Below are positions 19,266 to 28,335 of a stretch of 64,000 bases of DNA, piece by piece; within the stretch, counting starts at the first letter, position 1, and each line of letters opens with the position of its first letter. The translations under genes were made by a program, and so were the position numbers. A model generated the notes under the pieces. The model saw only the letters and a program-made list of their open reading frames with translations, was not told where the DNA came from and did not search any database. Source of the stretch: Roseitalea sp. (GTDB lineage Bacteria > Pseudomonadota > Alphaproteobacteria > Rhizobiales > Rhizobiaceae); contig JAEPON010000001.1 in assembly GCA_017642895.1 (NCBI GenBank), positions 124,001 to 188,000 on the forward strand, written 5' to 3'.

Positions 19266-19431
19266 GGAAACTCCTGCCGCATCATCTTTCCAGATCGCCG
19301 CCGCGTTGTGCAAGTGCACAAAGGTCTTTGCCGGGCAATTGCGGCACAGGGCGGCAACCAATGGTCGCCCGGCGCTTGCCAAGCGCCGGTCTGCCCCATA
19401 AGGGCGGTGGCCTGCCTTGGGAGGTATGACG

Positions 19432-20637
19432 ATGTCCGGGCTGGCGGCACTGTGTCTTGCCTATGTGTTTTCGCAATTCTACCGCAGTTTTCTGGCGGTG
19501 CTGACACCGGCATTGGGTGCCGATCTTGGCATGACCAAGGCGGACCTGTCGCTCGCATCGGGTGTCTGGTTTGCCGCGTTTGCGCTGATGCAGTTCGCCG
19601 TCGGCGTTGCGCTTGACCGGTTCGGCCCGCGTCGCACCACGGCGCTTTTCATGCTGGTTGCGGCGGCCGGCGTCGCCCTTTTCGCCGTTGCGTGGGCGCC
19701 CGCGGCGATTATCGTCGCGATGGCGCTGATCGGCGTCGGCTGCGCGCCGGTTCTGATGGCGTCCTATGTGATCATCGCCCGCAGCTATGACGCGGCGCGT
19801 TTTGCGCTGATGGCGTCCGTGTTCATCGGCCTCGGCAATCTGGGCAACATCATCGGCGCCGCGCCCATGGCCGCAGCCGCCGAAACGTTCGGCTGGCGTC
19901 CCGTTGTCGGCGTTCTTGGCGGCGTCACTGTTCTGGTTGCGCTGGCGATCTTTGTTCTGGTCCGCGATCCGGAGCGGATCGACGATCCCGACGGCCCGCC
20001 CGGCTTTGCCGGCTTTCTGGCCGTGCTGCGCATTCGCGCGCTGTGGTTCATCATCCCGCTGACGCTGGTCTACTATGCGACCGCCGGCGGCATTCGCGGG
20101 CTTTGGACCGGTCCGTTTCTCGCCGAGGTCTACGGCGCCGACACGATCGTGATCGGACAGGTCACGCTTGCGATGGCCCTGGCGATGGCGCTCGGCAGCT
20201 TTGTCTACGGCCCGCTCGACAATTGGCTGAACACGCGCAAATGGGTCCTGGCAACCGGAGTGTTGCTGGCGATCGGCGCCTGCGCCTTTCTCGCCGCGGC
20301 ACCGCAGAGCGGTCTTGCCGCCGTCACCGCCGTGCTGGTGCTGATCGGCGCGGCCTGCGTCGGCTATGGCGTCATGACCGCTCACGCCAAGAGCTTCATC
20401 CCGCCGTCGCTGATCGGGCGGGGCGTGACGCTGATGAACTTCTTTTCGATCGGCGGCGTGGCGCTGATGCAGTTCTTCACGGGCTCGATCGTCACCGCCA
20501 CCGCCGACCCTGCGGCGCCCGGGACGGCCTATCAATGGCTGTTCGGTTTCTACGCGCTCATGCTGGCGCTGGCGCTTGCCGTTTACCTGTTCTCGCGTGA
20601 TGCCAGGCCGCGCGCGGACGCCGCTACAAGCCGTTGA
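19432..20637 (+). CDS. Major facilitator superfamily transporter
   Basis: 401 residues from ATG 19432, which sits seven bases after GGGAGG; ATG 19426 is too close to that site. Twelve hydrophobic segments are visible. The loop-2/3 motif A variant GVALDRFGPRRTT and the segment LTPALGADLGMTKADL near helix 1-2 match MFS exporters/importers of the CynX/NarK-like group. The central loop (RDPERIDDPDGPPGF) is short. Its last 14 bases overlap the end of the convergent hydrolase gene. Substrate cannot be inferred. Confidence 0.88.
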   Translation: MSGLAALCLAYVFSQFYRSFLAVLTPALGADLGMTKADLSLASGVWFAAFALMQFAVGVALDRFGPRRTTALFMLVAAAGVALFAVAWAPAAIIVAMALIGVGCAPVLMASYVIIARSYDAARFALMASVFIGLGNLGNIIGAAPMAAAAETFGWRPVVGVLGGVTVLVALAIFVLVRDPERIDDPDGPPGFAGFLAVLRIRALWFIIPLTLVYYATAGGIRGLWTGPFLAEVYGADTIVIGQVTLAMALAMALGSFVYGPLDNWLNTRKWVLATGVLLAIGACAFLAAAPQSGLAAVTAVLVLIGAACVGYGVMTAHAKSFIPPSLIGRGVTLMNFFSIGGVALMQFFTGSIVTATADPAAPGTAYQWLFGFYALMLALALAVYLFSRDARPRADAATSR

Positions 20638-21649
20638 CCCAGGCCGCGATCGTGTCGGCCATCATCTGGTTGTTCGACGGCGACAGCGCATCGCCGGCAA
20701 TGACGTGGTTGTAGGGGTCGTCTGATTCCGTGACGGCGACGATCTCGGCCGGCCCGCCCCAGTGCTCCGCGATCTGGCGCGTCGCCGTGTGATCGACCAC
20801 ACTGTCATCGTCCGAGAAGACGAACAGGGCCGGAATGGACGTGTTCTCGTAGAATTGCGCATTGGCATGCGCGACCGAGGCGGCCATCGGCAGCAGCGCG
20901 GTCGATGGATAGCGCTCGGTCCAGAACCGGGCATGCAGTTCGTTTTCCGGCTCGAAGCTGCGCTGTGCGCCGACGATCAGCGGCACCAGTTGACGCGCAA
21001 ACGGTGCGGTCAGGATCTCGCTTCCCGCCGCCTGCACCTTGAAGTTCGGCGAAACGAAGACGATGCCGGCAATCCGCCCTCTCAGGTCCGGGTGAAGCGC
21101 GGCGATGGCGGCCAAGGTTCCGCCGGTCGAGGTGCCGATCAGCACCACCCGCTCGCCCAGGCGCTCGCCGATGGCCACCGCTTCGGCCACATCGTCCAGC
21201 CAGTCCTGCACGGTCGGCCCGGCCATCGCTTCGTCGGAACGTCCGTGGCCTGCCAGCCGTGTGTAGAACAGATTGGCGCCCAGCGCTTCGGCCGCCATGT
21301 CCGGTGCGGGACGGATTTCGCCCGGCGAGGCGGAAAAGCCGTGAATGTAGACGACCGCGACCGGCGTCCGGGCCCGCGAGGCCGGGAAGGCCCACACCAC
21401 CTGCTTGCCCGCATCTTCCACAATGTCGTCGAACCGCGCTTCAGCCTCGGCCAGATAGGCGTCGATGTCTTCGCCGATCACCGCCGGATCAAAACGCAGC
21501 GCCGTATCGACCGGTTCGCGCGGGCCGAATGCCCAAAGGCCGGCCAGAATGACGATCAGGGCGATGAGGACATAGAGCACGGTCTTGATCCGGGAGCGCT
21601 TCTTGGGCGGCGTTTCGGCGGACGCCGCCGGCTGTGGCGTGTCTGTCAT
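20624..21649 (-). CDS. Membrane-anchored alpha/beta hydrolase
   Basis: 341 residues: short basic cytosolic tail, one membrane helix (about 22-42), then a periplasmic alpha/beta hydrolase domain. Oxyanion motif YIHGFSASPGE begins near 101, the nucleophile is S174 in GTSTGG, and candidate acid and base are in FVFSDDDSVVDH and PYNHVIAG. The N-in anchor would place the catalytic domain outside the cytoplasm. It resembles monoacylglycerol lipase or carboxylesterase-like proteins; substrate unknown. Tail-to-tail overlap of 14 bases with the MFS gene. Confidence 0.85.
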   Translation of the reverse strand: MTDTPQPAASAETPPKKRSRIKTVLYVLIALIVILAGLWAFGPREPVDTALRFDPAVIGEDIDAYLAEAEARFDDIVEDAGKQVVWAFPASRARTPVAVVYIHGFSASPGEIRPAPDMAAEALGANLFYTRLAGHGRSDEAMAGPTVQDWLDDVAEAVAIGERLGERVVLIGTSTGGTLAAIAALHPDLRGRIAGIVFVSPNFKVQAAGSEILTAPFARQLVPLIVGAQRSFEPENELHARFWTERYPSTALLPMAASVAHANAQFYENTSIPALFVFSDDDSVVDHTATRQIAEHWGGPAEIVAVTESDDPYNHVIAGDALSPSNNQMMADTIAAWVNGL

Positions 21650-21792
21650 GGCGATGCGGCTCCCTTGTACCGGTTTTCGGCTCCGATGTGGTAGCGCTGC
21701 ATGCTGTGATTGGCAATTGCGGTTGGCCGGACATGCCGCGCGTTGACTCGGACGCCCCGAACCCCGATCTTCGGCGTCAAAGGGAGTATACG

Positions 21793-22104
21793 ATGGCCGG
21801 TTTGTTCAAGCGCCTTTTCGGCGGCGGCGAAACCACGGAAGACCCGGCGGGCAAGGCGCCCGACGATGAGTATGAGGGTGTGGAAATCCGTGCCGCGCCG
21901 GTCAAGGAGAGCGACGGCCAGTGGCGCATCGCGGGCACGCTGACCCGGACCGTCGACGGCACGGCGATCACCCGCCGTTTCCTGCGTGCCGACCTTCTGG
22001 CCTCGCGCGACATGGCGGTCTCCTCGACGCTGGCCAAGGCGCGGCTGATCATCGACCAGAACGGCGACGATCTTTGGAAGGGCGACACGGACCGCCCGGC
22101 TTGA
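21793..22104 (+). CDS. HlyU-domain protein
   Basis: A 103-residue protein matching the HlyU family: MAGLFKRLFGGGE, the YEGVEIRAAPVKESDGQWRIAG strand block, GTAITRRFLRADLLASRDMA and AKARLIIDQNGDDLW. ATG 21793 follows AGGGAG by six bases, excluding the longer upstream reading. HlyU was named as a transcriptional activator in Vibrio, but this small family in alphaproteobacteria lacks an obvious helix-turn-helix and its role is unclear. It lies upstream of aroA with 73 bases between, possibly in one transcript. Confidence 0.85.
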   Translation: MAGLFKRLFGGGETTEDPAGKAPDDEYEGVEIRAAPVKESDGQWRIAGTLTRTVDGTAITRRFLRADLLASRDMAVSSTLAKARLIIDQNGDDLWKGDTDRPA

Positions 22105-22177
22105 CCGCTGCTTGACGGCAAGGGCGTGGCTCCGCAAAAGGGCAGCGTCCACACGCGCTGCCATTCCGGTTCAACCC

Positions 22178-23473
22178 ATGCCTGATTATCTTGCCGCCGA
22201 ACGCCTGACCGTTCATCGCGTCGACGCGCCGCTCGCCGGCCGCGCCGCCGTGCCGGGCTCCAAGTCGATCACCAACCGCGTCTTGCCCTTGGCAGCGCTT
22301 GCAGACGGCACCAGCACGATCACCGGCGCGCTCAAGAGCGACGACACCAAGCACATGGCCACCGCCTTGCGCGCCATGGGCGTCGTGGTCGAAGAACCGG
22401 ATTCAACCTCTTTTCGCGTCAGGGGAAATGGTCACTTCGATGCGCCGTCCGAACCGCTGTTTCTGGGCAATGCCGGCACGGCGACCCGCTTCCTGACCGC
22501 GCTGGCCACGTCGGTTGACGGCACGGTTGTCATCGACGGCGACGAGCACATGCGCAACCGGCCGATCGGCCCGCTTGTCGATGCGTTGCAGTCGATCGGC
22601 GTCGATGCCACGGCCCCGACGGGCTGTCCGCCGGTGACGGTACGCGGAACGGGCGCCCTGCCGGGCGGGCGGATCACCATCGATGGCGGCCTCTCCAGCC
22701 AATATGTCTCCGCGCTTTTGATGGCCGCGCCGCTGGCCGATGTGCCGGTCGAGATCGTCTTGACGGGCGACGAGATCGGCGCGCGCGGCTATATCGACCT
22801 GACGCTGGCGGCGATGGCCGCTTTCGGAGCAAAGACCGAACAGATCGCCGACGGCCACTGGCGTGTCGAACCCGGCGGATACAGGCCCGCCGACCATCAT
22901 GTCGAACCCGATGCGTCAGCGGCGACTTATCTTTGGGCCGCCGAGAAGCTGACTGGCGGCACGATCGATATCGGGACGGCGCCGGACGCCTTCACCCAGC
23001 CCGATGCGAAAGCGCATGCGCTGATCGCGCGCTTTCCGCATATGCCCGCGGAAATCGACGGATCGCAAATGCAGGACGCTGTGCCGACGCTGACGGTCCT
23101 GGCCGCCTACAACGAAACGCCCGTACGATTCGTCGGCATCGAGAATCTGCGCGTGAAGGAATGCGACCGCACCGCCGCGCTCGCCCAGGGCCTCAACCGC
23201 ATCAAACCGGGTTTGGCAACGGAAGAGGGCGACGATTTGGTCGTCCATGCCGAGCCGTCGCTGCGCGGGGCAACTGTTTCCGCCGCAATCGACAGTTTCG
23301 CCGATCACCGCATCGCCATGAGCTTCGCGCTGGCGGGCCTTGTCACGCATGGTGTGACGATCCTCGATCCCGGCTGCGTGGCCAAGACGTTTCCTGCCTA
23401 TTGGGATGTGCTGGAAGGGTTGGGTGTTGGGTTCTCTCCCCTTGAGGGAGAGAAAGCAATTTCAACATCTTAG
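22178..23473 (+). CDS. aroA: 3-phosphoshikimate 1-carboxyvinyltransferase (EPSP synthase)
   Basis: Shikimate pathway enzyme joining shikimate-3-phosphate and PEP. 431 residues from ATG 22178. Substrate motifs are intact: PGSKSITNRVLPLAALA (N-terminal lysine), LGNAGTATRFLTA, GGLSSQYVSALLMAAPLA, ENLRVKECDRTAALA and DHRIAMSFAL. The glycine loop reads GNAGTATRF, like class I-type enzymes rather than the CP4-like GNAATGCRLT, although with F in place of the usual proline. The last 14 residues or so (SPLEGEKAISTS) are encoded by an intergenic palindromic repeat that runs into the gene, so the native C-terminus has been replaced. Confidence 0.95.
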   Translation: MPDYLAAERLTVHRVDAPLAGRAAVPGSKSITNRVLPLAALADGTSTITGALKSDDTKHMATALRAMGVVVEEPDSTSFRVRGNGHFDAPSEPLFLGNAGTATRFLTALATSVDGTVVIDGDEHMRNRPIGPLVDALQSIGVDATAPTGCPPVTVRGTGALPGGRITIDGGLSSQYVSALLMAAPLADVPVEIVLTGDEIGARGYIDLTLAAMAAFGAKTEQIADGHWRVEPGGYRPADHHVEPDASAATYLWAAEKLTGGTIDIGTAPDAFTQPDAKAHALIARFPHMPAEIDGSQMQDAVPTLTVLAAYNETPVRFVGIENLRVKECDRTAALAQGLNRIKPGLATEEGDDLVVHAEPSLRGATVSAAIDSFADHRIAMSFALAGLVTHGVTILDPGCVAKTFPAYWDVLEGLGVGFSPLEGEKAISTS

Positions 23474-23619
23474 CTGCAGGCTAAGTGTTAGAAATTGCAA
23501 GTGAGGGGTCGCTTGCCCAACCCCATGTCATCCATGCCCAGACAGCCCCCTCTCTGGCAAAAACCAAAGACTTAGCGGGCGCTAAGCCCAGGTTTTTGCT
23601 TTCGCCCCCGCAAGGGGGG
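23432..23619. repeat. Composite palindromic element across the aroA 3' end
   Basis: Four stem-loops in series: TTCTCTCCC/GGGAGAGAA (23432-23454); an imperfect 19-bp hairpin GCAATTTC...CTTAGC against GCTAAG...GAAATTGC (23456-23498); GCAAAAACC-5-CTTAGC-4-GCTAAG-4-GGTTTTTGC (23557-23599); and CCCCC-4-GGGGG (23605-23619). The two middle units share CTTAGC/GCTAAG. The organisation is like rhizobial mosaic intergenic repeats. The aroA stop TAG (23471-23473) lies inside the second unit. Confidence 0.75.
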
Positions 23620-23624
23620 AGTTA

Positions 23625-24098
23625 TCACACCAATTCCGGATCGATCCCGACATTGGGCCGGTCGATCACGTCGCGCAGGGCAAAGGAAGAATTGATCTTC
23701 ACCACATGGGGCAGGTTGGACAGCCAGTCCCGATGAATACGTTCATAGTCCGCCAGATCCTTGGCCGCGATGCGCAGCATATAGTCATATTCGCCGCTCA
23801 TCAGATAGCAGACGAGCACATTCGGGCAGCGTTTGACCGCATCCTCGAACTCGCGCAGCGTCGTCTGGAACTGGCCCGACAGCGAAATGTGCACCACCGC
23901 CGTCATCTGGTGGCCGAGTGCCTTGTTGGAGAGGCGCGCATGATAGCCGCGGATCGTGCCCGAGGTTTCCAGCGCATCCAGCCGCCGCGAGCAGGCCGAG
24001 GGCGACAGGCCCACCTTTTCGGCCAACGCTGCATTGGGCATCCGGCCGTCCCCTTGAAGTTCGGTCAGAATCGCACGATCGATTGCATCGAGAGACAT
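23625..24098 (-). CDS. Lrp/AsnC family regulator divergent from alanine dehydrogenase (AldR-like)
   Basis: 157 residues from ATG 24098. N-terminal helix-turn-helix domain (LDAIDRAILTELQGDGRMPN, then LSPSACSRRLDALETSGTIRGY) and C-terminal RAM domain (FEDAVKRCPNVLVCYLMSGE, YDYMLRIAAKDL). Divergent arrangement with ald matches AldR-type activators that respond to alanine. Open sequence upstream of the ATG, to 24665, runs over the ald coding region and was rejected. It differs from the regulator at 4135-4611 but belongs to the same family. Confidence 0.9.
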   Translation of the reverse strand: MSLDAIDRAILTELQGDGRMPNAALAEKVGLSPSACSRRLDALETSGTIRGYHARLSNKALGHQMTAVVHISLSGQFQTTLREFEDAVKRCPNVLVCYLMSGEYDYMLRIAAKDLADYERIHRDWLSNLPHVVKINSSFALRDVIDRPNVGIDPELV

Positions 24099-24142
24099 GA
24101 TAGCAAGAACATCCAGCAAAAATGGTTTAGAACTGGATATTA

Positions 24143-24150
24143 TTGCGCAA
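24143..24150. promoter_or_regulatory. Candidate AldR-type operator in the ald/regulator gap
   Basis: TTGCGCAA, a perfect 8-bp palindrome flanked by A/T-rich bases (ATTGCGCAAAT), is centred in the 138-base gap between the divergent genes. The site and its A/T flanks suit an Lrp-type operator, but a single short palindrome is weak evidence. Confidence 0.35.
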
Positions 24151-24236
24151 ATTCCTCTAGGTCCAGCGCTCTTTGCACGGACATTGCGCGCGTTCTCTGC
24201 GATCCTTGCGCCAACACGAAAATGGGAGGTTTCGCG

Positions 24237-25355
24237 ATGCGTGTCGGTTGCCCGAAGGAAATCAAGAACCACGAATACCGCGTCGGCCTGACACCCGGCT
24301 CCGTGCGCGAATACATCGCCCACGGCCACGAGGTGCTCGTCGAGACCGGTGCGGGCCTTGGCATCGGTGCCGATGACGGTGCTTACCGCGCGGTCGGCGC
24401 CAAGATCGCCGGCACGGCCGCCGAGGTGTTCGAAAAGGCCGACATGATCGTCAAGGTCAAGGAGCCGCAACCCTCCGAATGGGCACAGCTCCGCGAAGGC
24501 CAGATTCTTTACACCTATCTGCATCTGGCGCCCGATCCCGACCAGACCCGGGGCCTCGTCGAAAGCGGCTGCACCGCGATCGCCTATGAGACCGTCACCG
24601 ACGATCATGGTGGTCTGCCGCTGCTTGCGCCCATGTCGGAAGTTGCCGGCCGGCTGGCCATTCAAGCATCGGCCACCGCGCTTCAGAAAGCCAATGGCGG
24701 CCGCGGCGTCCTGCTCGGCGGCGTGCCGGGCGTCAAGCCGGGCCAGGTCACCGTCATCGGTGGCGGCGTCGTCGGCATCAATGCGGCGCGCATGGCTGTG
24801 GGCCTTGGTGCCAAGGTCACCATGCTCGACCGGTCGCTGCCGCGCCTGCGCGAACTCGACAACATCTTCCAGGGTCGCGTGGAAACCCGCTATTCCACCG
24901 TCGAGGCGCTCGAGGAGAGCGTGTTCGAGGCTGACGCGGTCGTTGGTGCCGTTTTGATCCCGGGTGCGGCGGCACCCAAGCTCGTCACCCGCGAAATGCT
25001 GGGCGGCATGAAGCCTGGCGCGGTCCTGTGCGATGTCGCCATCGACCAGGGCGGCTGCTTCGAGACGTCAAAGGCGACGACCCATGCCGAGCCGACCTAT
25101 GAGGTCGACGGTATCATCCACTATTGCGTTGCCAACATGCCCGGCGCGGTTCCGGTCACCTCGGCGCACGCGCTCAACAACGCCACGCTGCGGCAGGGCC
25201 TGGCGCTCGCCGATCACGGGCTCGAAGCGCTGACCGACGATCCGCACCTGCGCAACGGTCTGAACGTCCATCGCGGCCGGATCACCAACGGCCCGGTCGC
25301 CGAGGCGCTGGGCTATGATCTGGCGGCGCCCGAAAGCGCGCTCAAGGTCGCCTGA
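24237..25355 (+). CDS. ald: Alanine dehydrogenase
   Basis: NAD-dependent oxidative deamination of L-alanine to pyruvate and ammonia. 372 residues, the standard length. Catalytic residues K75 (IVKVKEPQ) and H96 (YTYLHLAPD) are present, with the NAD-binding [18 protein letters not shown] at about 178 and the [14 protein letters not shown] block. ATG 24237 follows GGGAGG at 24224-24229. Divergent from an Lrp-type regulator and followed by a GC-rich stem-loop with T-rich flank. Confidence 0.97.
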   Translation: MRVGCPKEIKNHEYRVGLTPGSVREYIAHGHEVLVETGAGLGIGADDGAYRAVGAKIAGTAAEVFEKADMIVKVKEPQPSEWAQLREGQILYTYLHLAPDPDQTRGLVESGCTAIAYETVTDDHGGLPLLAPMSEVAGRLAIQASATALQKANGGRGVLLGGVPGVKPGQVTVIGGGVVGINAARMAVGLGAKVTMLDRSLPRLRELDNIFQGRVETRYSTVEALEESVFEADAVVGAVLIPGAAAPKLVTREMLGGMKPGAVLCDVAIDQGGCFETSKATTHAEPTYEVDGIIHYCVANMPGAVPVTSAHALNNATLRQGLALADHGLEALTDDPHLRNGLNVHRGRITNGPVAEALGYDLAAPESALKVA

Positions 25356-25406
25356 GGCAGGCGACGATCATCTGCGCCGCGGTTCCTCCCGCCGCGGTGT
25401 GAGAAA

Positions 25407-25434
25407 GGGCCGGTCGCGCCATGCGCGCCGGCCC
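25407..25434. terminator. Stem-loop after ald, possible bidirectional terminator
   Basis: GGGCCGG-T-CGCGC pairs with GCGCG-CCGGCCC around a CAT loop, followed by CGTTTCGTTT. It lies between convergent ald and the OmpA-like gene. Confidence 0.7.
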
Positions 25435-25452
25435 CGTTTCGTTTGGCTCGTC

Positions 25453-26028
25453 CTAGTAGCCGATGACGAGATCGGTGACGCGGCGCAGCGTCACGCGCCG
25501 GTTGCGCCAGTCGGCGCGCTGCGTTGGCACCAGAAGATCCTCTTCGCCATAGCCGATCGTCTCCATCGCATCGCGCCGAACGCCGGACCGGGCCAGTTCT
25601 GCCGCAACCGAGCGGGCGCGCGCGCGCGACAGGCGCAGATTGGCGTCGTTGGAGCCGACCGCATCGGTGTGGCCCTCGATCAGGAACAGTTCGCGCCCGC
25701 GCCGGCGCAGAAGCTGGCGCATCGCGCTGGCGATTTCGTCGATCTTCCAGGTTTCGTTCTGCGGAATGCGGGCCGAGCCGAACGCGAAATTGATCGACTG
25801 GATGTCGACCGAAGGCGCGATGCGGCGCAAATCGCGCCGGCGGGTCAGTTCGCGCACCGTAACGCGGGCGTCCGGCGCGATCACCATGGACGGATCGGCG
25901 CCCAGCCGTTCGAGCAGTTCGGCGGCGGTCGGCGTCGATTGCGCCAATGCCTGCGGCAAGGCGGAGAGTGTGGCGGCGCCGCCGGCAAGAACGGCAAGGG
26001 CGGTGCGGCGATCGAGAATGCGGGTCAT
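25453..26028 (-). CDS. OmpA-family periplasmic protein
   Basis: 191 residues with a Tat-like or Sec signal peptide (TRILDRRTALAVLAGG, twin Arg in DRRTALAV; cleavage probably after ALA near 28). The C-terminal half is an OmpA-like peptidoglycan-binding domain: SINFAFGSARIPQNETWKIDEIAS, then LIEGHTDAVGSNDANLRLSRARARSV and IGYGEEDLLVPTQRADWRNRRV. The N-terminal part is unlike the OmpA barrel, so this is a periplasmic OmpA-C protein. ATG 26028 is preferred over 26031 on spacing from AAGGGAA. Convergent with ald. Confidence 0.85.
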   Translation of the reverse strand: MTRILDRRTALAVLAGGAATLSALPQALAQSTPTAAELLERLGADPSMVIAPDARVTVRELTRRRDLRRIAPSVDIQSINFAFGSARIPQNETWKIDEIASAMRQLLRRRGRELFLIEGHTDAVGSNDANLRLSRARARSVAAELARSGVRRDAMETIGYGEEDLLVPTQRADWRNRRVTLRRVTDLVIGY

Positions 26029-26104
26029 CATCGTTCCCTTCACGAAAATCTGTGTCGGGACCGAATTTCGGCGATTGCGGCTGAATTGCCGATGAATGCG
26101 CCGT

Positions 26105-26716
26105 TCAGCCGACCGATGCGCTGATACCGTGCTGGGCGGCGAGCGCGGCGCGCTCATTGGCCGACAGCGGACGCACACGCCCGTCAGCGCGGCGGTAGGG
26201 CCTGAACCCGAACTTCTGGTAGAGCGGCAGCGCGGCGGGATGATCGAGCGTGCATGTGTTCACGGTGAGGCTTTCGGGGGCGGCCGACCAGGCGGCCTCG
26301 ACCGCCTGGCCGAGAAACCACTTGCCGAGCCCCATGCCGTGCAGATGCGGCATCATGCCGAAATAGGCCAGATCGCTGAGCGTGGGCGATTTGCGGTTGA
26401 TCTCGAAGAAGCCGGCAGGGGCGCCGTCCACATGCAGCACGGTAATCTCGCACGTGTCGGCATGGATGGCCTGGCGCAGGTCCCGGTCGTTCATCCGCAG
26501 CCGGGCCTCCCAGTTCCAGTGAATGCCGACTTGGAAATAGAGATAGCGGTAGAAGTGAAGCGGCGGCTTGGGCACGGCGAGCAGCGCCGCATGCACATTG
26601 GCGGGCTTTGCCGGATAGACCGTCGGCGGTTTTTCCATGCGCAGATAGGTGATCGTCGTCTCGAGCGCCTGGTTGGCGTTGCGTAGCGCCGTGCGGCCGG
26701 GAGAAAGCCAACTCAT
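26105..26716 (-). CDS. GNAT-family N-acetyltransferase
   Basis: 203 residues. Acetyl-CoA-binding segment LHGMGLGKWFLGQAVEAAWS (a variant of the Q/R-x-x-G-x-G/A pyrophosphate loop) and the C-terminal NTCTLDHPAALPLYQKFGFRPYRR are typical GNAT features. The N-terminal region (YLRMEKPPTVYPAKPANVH) is extended. It lies four bases after sseA in the same direction. Substrate unknown. Confidence 0.85.
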   Translation of the reverse strand: MSWLSPGRTALRNANQALETTITYLRMEKPPTVYPAKPANVHAALLAVPKPPLHFYRYLYFQVGIHWNWEARLRMNDRDLRQAIHADTCEITVLHVDGAPAGFFEINRKSPTLSDLAYFGMMPHLHGMGLGKWFLGQAVEAAWSAAPESLTVNTCTLDHPAALPLYQKFGFRPYRRADGRVRPLSANERAALAAQHGISASVG

Positions 26717-26720
26717 CGGC

Positions 26721-27578
26721 TCAACCATCCGCCGGGCCGGTGACGACCGGTGTGTCGGATTTGCTGCCCCATTCGCTCCACGAACCGTCATAGAGGCGGT
26801 GGTCCTGGGCGCCGACCGAGGCGAGCGCCAGATTGATCACCGCGGCCGTCACGCCGGAGCCGCAACTGGTTACGACCGGCCTGGCCGGGTCGATCCCGGC
26901 ATCGGCCAGCGCGGCGCGCAAGCCGTCAAGGTCTTTCAGGTAGCCGTCTTCCGACAGCGCGCCGAAGGGCAGGTTGCGCGCGCCGGGCATATGGCCCGCG
27001 CGCATGCCGTCGCGTGGCTCCGGCTCCTCGCCGGTGAACCGTCCGCCCCCGCGCGCATCGGCGATCTGCACCGAGCCGTCCGCGACGATGGCCCGCATCG
27101 TGTCGAAGGACACAAGGTGACCGGCATCGAAATGCGGCACGAAAGCGGTGCCTGCGGTGCGCGTCGGCGCATCGGTCACCGGTCTCCCGTCAGCCTTCCA
27201 ATTGTCGAACCCGCCATCGAGCACGAAGGCTTTGCCCGCGCCCATCACGCGGAACATCCACCACACGCGCGGCGCGGTGAACATGCCCGGCCCGTCATAG
27301 ATGATGATCGTGTCATCGCGCGCAATGCCCATCGCGCTCGCGTGGCGTTCGAACTCGGTCGGCGAGGGCAGGGTGTGCGGCAGCGAACTGTCGGGATCGA
27401 CCACCACATCCTGATCGAAGAAGATCGCGCCGGGAACATGGGCGGCATCATATTCGGCGCGCGCGTCGCGATTTTGCGCCGGCAGGTACCAGGAGCCGTC
27501 GACGATCGACAGGCCCGGATCGTTGAGATGGGTTTCCAGCCAATCGGGGGAGACGATGAAGGGGCTCTTGTCGGCCAT
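26721..27578 (-). CDS. sseA: 3-mercaptopyruvate sulfurtransferase
   Basis: Two rhodanese domains in 285 residues. The catalytic C239 sits in VVTSCGSGVTAAV, the CGSGVT loop typical of mercaptopyruvate sulfurtransferase rather than thiosulfate sulfurtransferase (CRKGVT). The inactive N-terminal domain contains the IIYDGPGMFTAPRVWWMFR block. It sits in a run of four same-strand genes (cysK, alaX, sseA, GNAT) that suggests cysteine/sulfur metabolism. Confidence 0.93.
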   Translation of the reverse strand: MADKSPFIVSPDWLETHLNDPGLSIVDGSWYLPAQNRDARAEYDAAHVPGAIFFDQDVVVDPDSSLPHTLPSPTEFERHASAMGIARDDTIIIYDGPGMFTAPRVWWMFRVMGAGKAFVLDGGFDNWKADGRPVTDAPTRTAGTAFVPHFDAGHLVSFDTMRAIVADGSVQIADARGGGRFTGEEPEPRDGMRAGHMPGARNLPFGALSEDGYLKDLDGLRAALADAGIDPARPVVTSCGSGVTAAVINLALASVGAQDHRLYDGSWSEWGSKSDTPVVTGPADG

Positions 27579-27593
27579 CAGGGGGTCCTGCGC

Positions 27594-28334
27594 TTATTGT
27601 TGCGGCGGTGCCCCGAACCTTATCCGGAAGCGCCGGTTCTCGCGACCCTTCTTCTCGATCTTGCCGACATGGATCGGCCCGATTTCGCCGGTCGTCTTCA
27701 CATGCGTGCCGCCGCAGGGCTGGCTGTCGATGCCGGCATCGGTGCCGATGCAGACCAGCCGGATGCGGCCGGTGCCGCTTGGCGGTCGCACATTTTTCGA
27801 TTTGACGAGGCCGGGATTGGCCTCAAGTTCCGCCTCGTCGATCCATTGCGCATAGACCGGATGATCGGCCTCGACCATATCCAAGAGGGCGGCGGTCACC
27901 GCCGCCTTGTCAATCGTTTCGGCCATATCGAAATCGACGCGGCTCTCGGTTTCGCCGACCGCCGCGCCCGTGATCGGAAACGGGCAAGCAACGGTCAGAA
28001 GATGGCAGGCCGTGTGCATGCGCATGAGATTGTGCCGTCGCTCCCAGTCGATGGACAGAGTTACCGCCTCACCGACGTCCGGCAGCGCGGTGCCCCCGGC
28101 AGGCACATGGACGATTTCATCCTTGCTCTCGCCGGTCACCGTCGTTGCGATCGGGATCTTTGTGCCGTCCGTCCGGGTCAGCGTGCCCGTATCGCCCGGC
28201 TGGCCGCCCGAGTTGGCATAGAAGATCGTGCGGTCGAGCAATATCCCGCCGCGATCGTTGACGCCGACCACCGTTGCTTCGGCGTTGGCCAGATAGGCAT
28301 CGTCGCGGAACAGCGCATCGGTCGCCTGGGCCAC
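27594..28334 (-). CDS. AlaX-type alanyl-tRNA editing protein
   Basis: Stand-alone deacylase that removes serine or glycine from tRNA-Ala. 246 residues from GTG 28334, chosen because AGGAGG lies six bases upstream and one base separates it from the cysK stop. Zinc ligands H107/H111 (MHTACHLL) and C207/H211 (QPCGGTHV) are present, as in the AlaRS editing domain. The N-terminal FYANSGGQPGDTG is the AlaRS-type fold start. Confidence 0.92.
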   Translation of the reverse strand: MAQATDALFRDDAYLANAEATVVGVNDRGGILLDRTIFYANSGGQPGDTGTLTRTDGTKIPIATTVTGESKDEIVHVPAGGTALPDVGEAVTLSIDWERRHNLMRMHTACHLLTVACPFPITGAAVGETESRVDFDMAETIDKAAVTAALLDMVEADHPVYAQWIDEAELEANPGLVKSKNVRPPSGTGRIRLVCIGTDAGIDSQPCGGTHVKTTGEIGPIHVGKIEKKGRENRRFRIRFGAPPQQ

Positions 28335-28335
28335 C

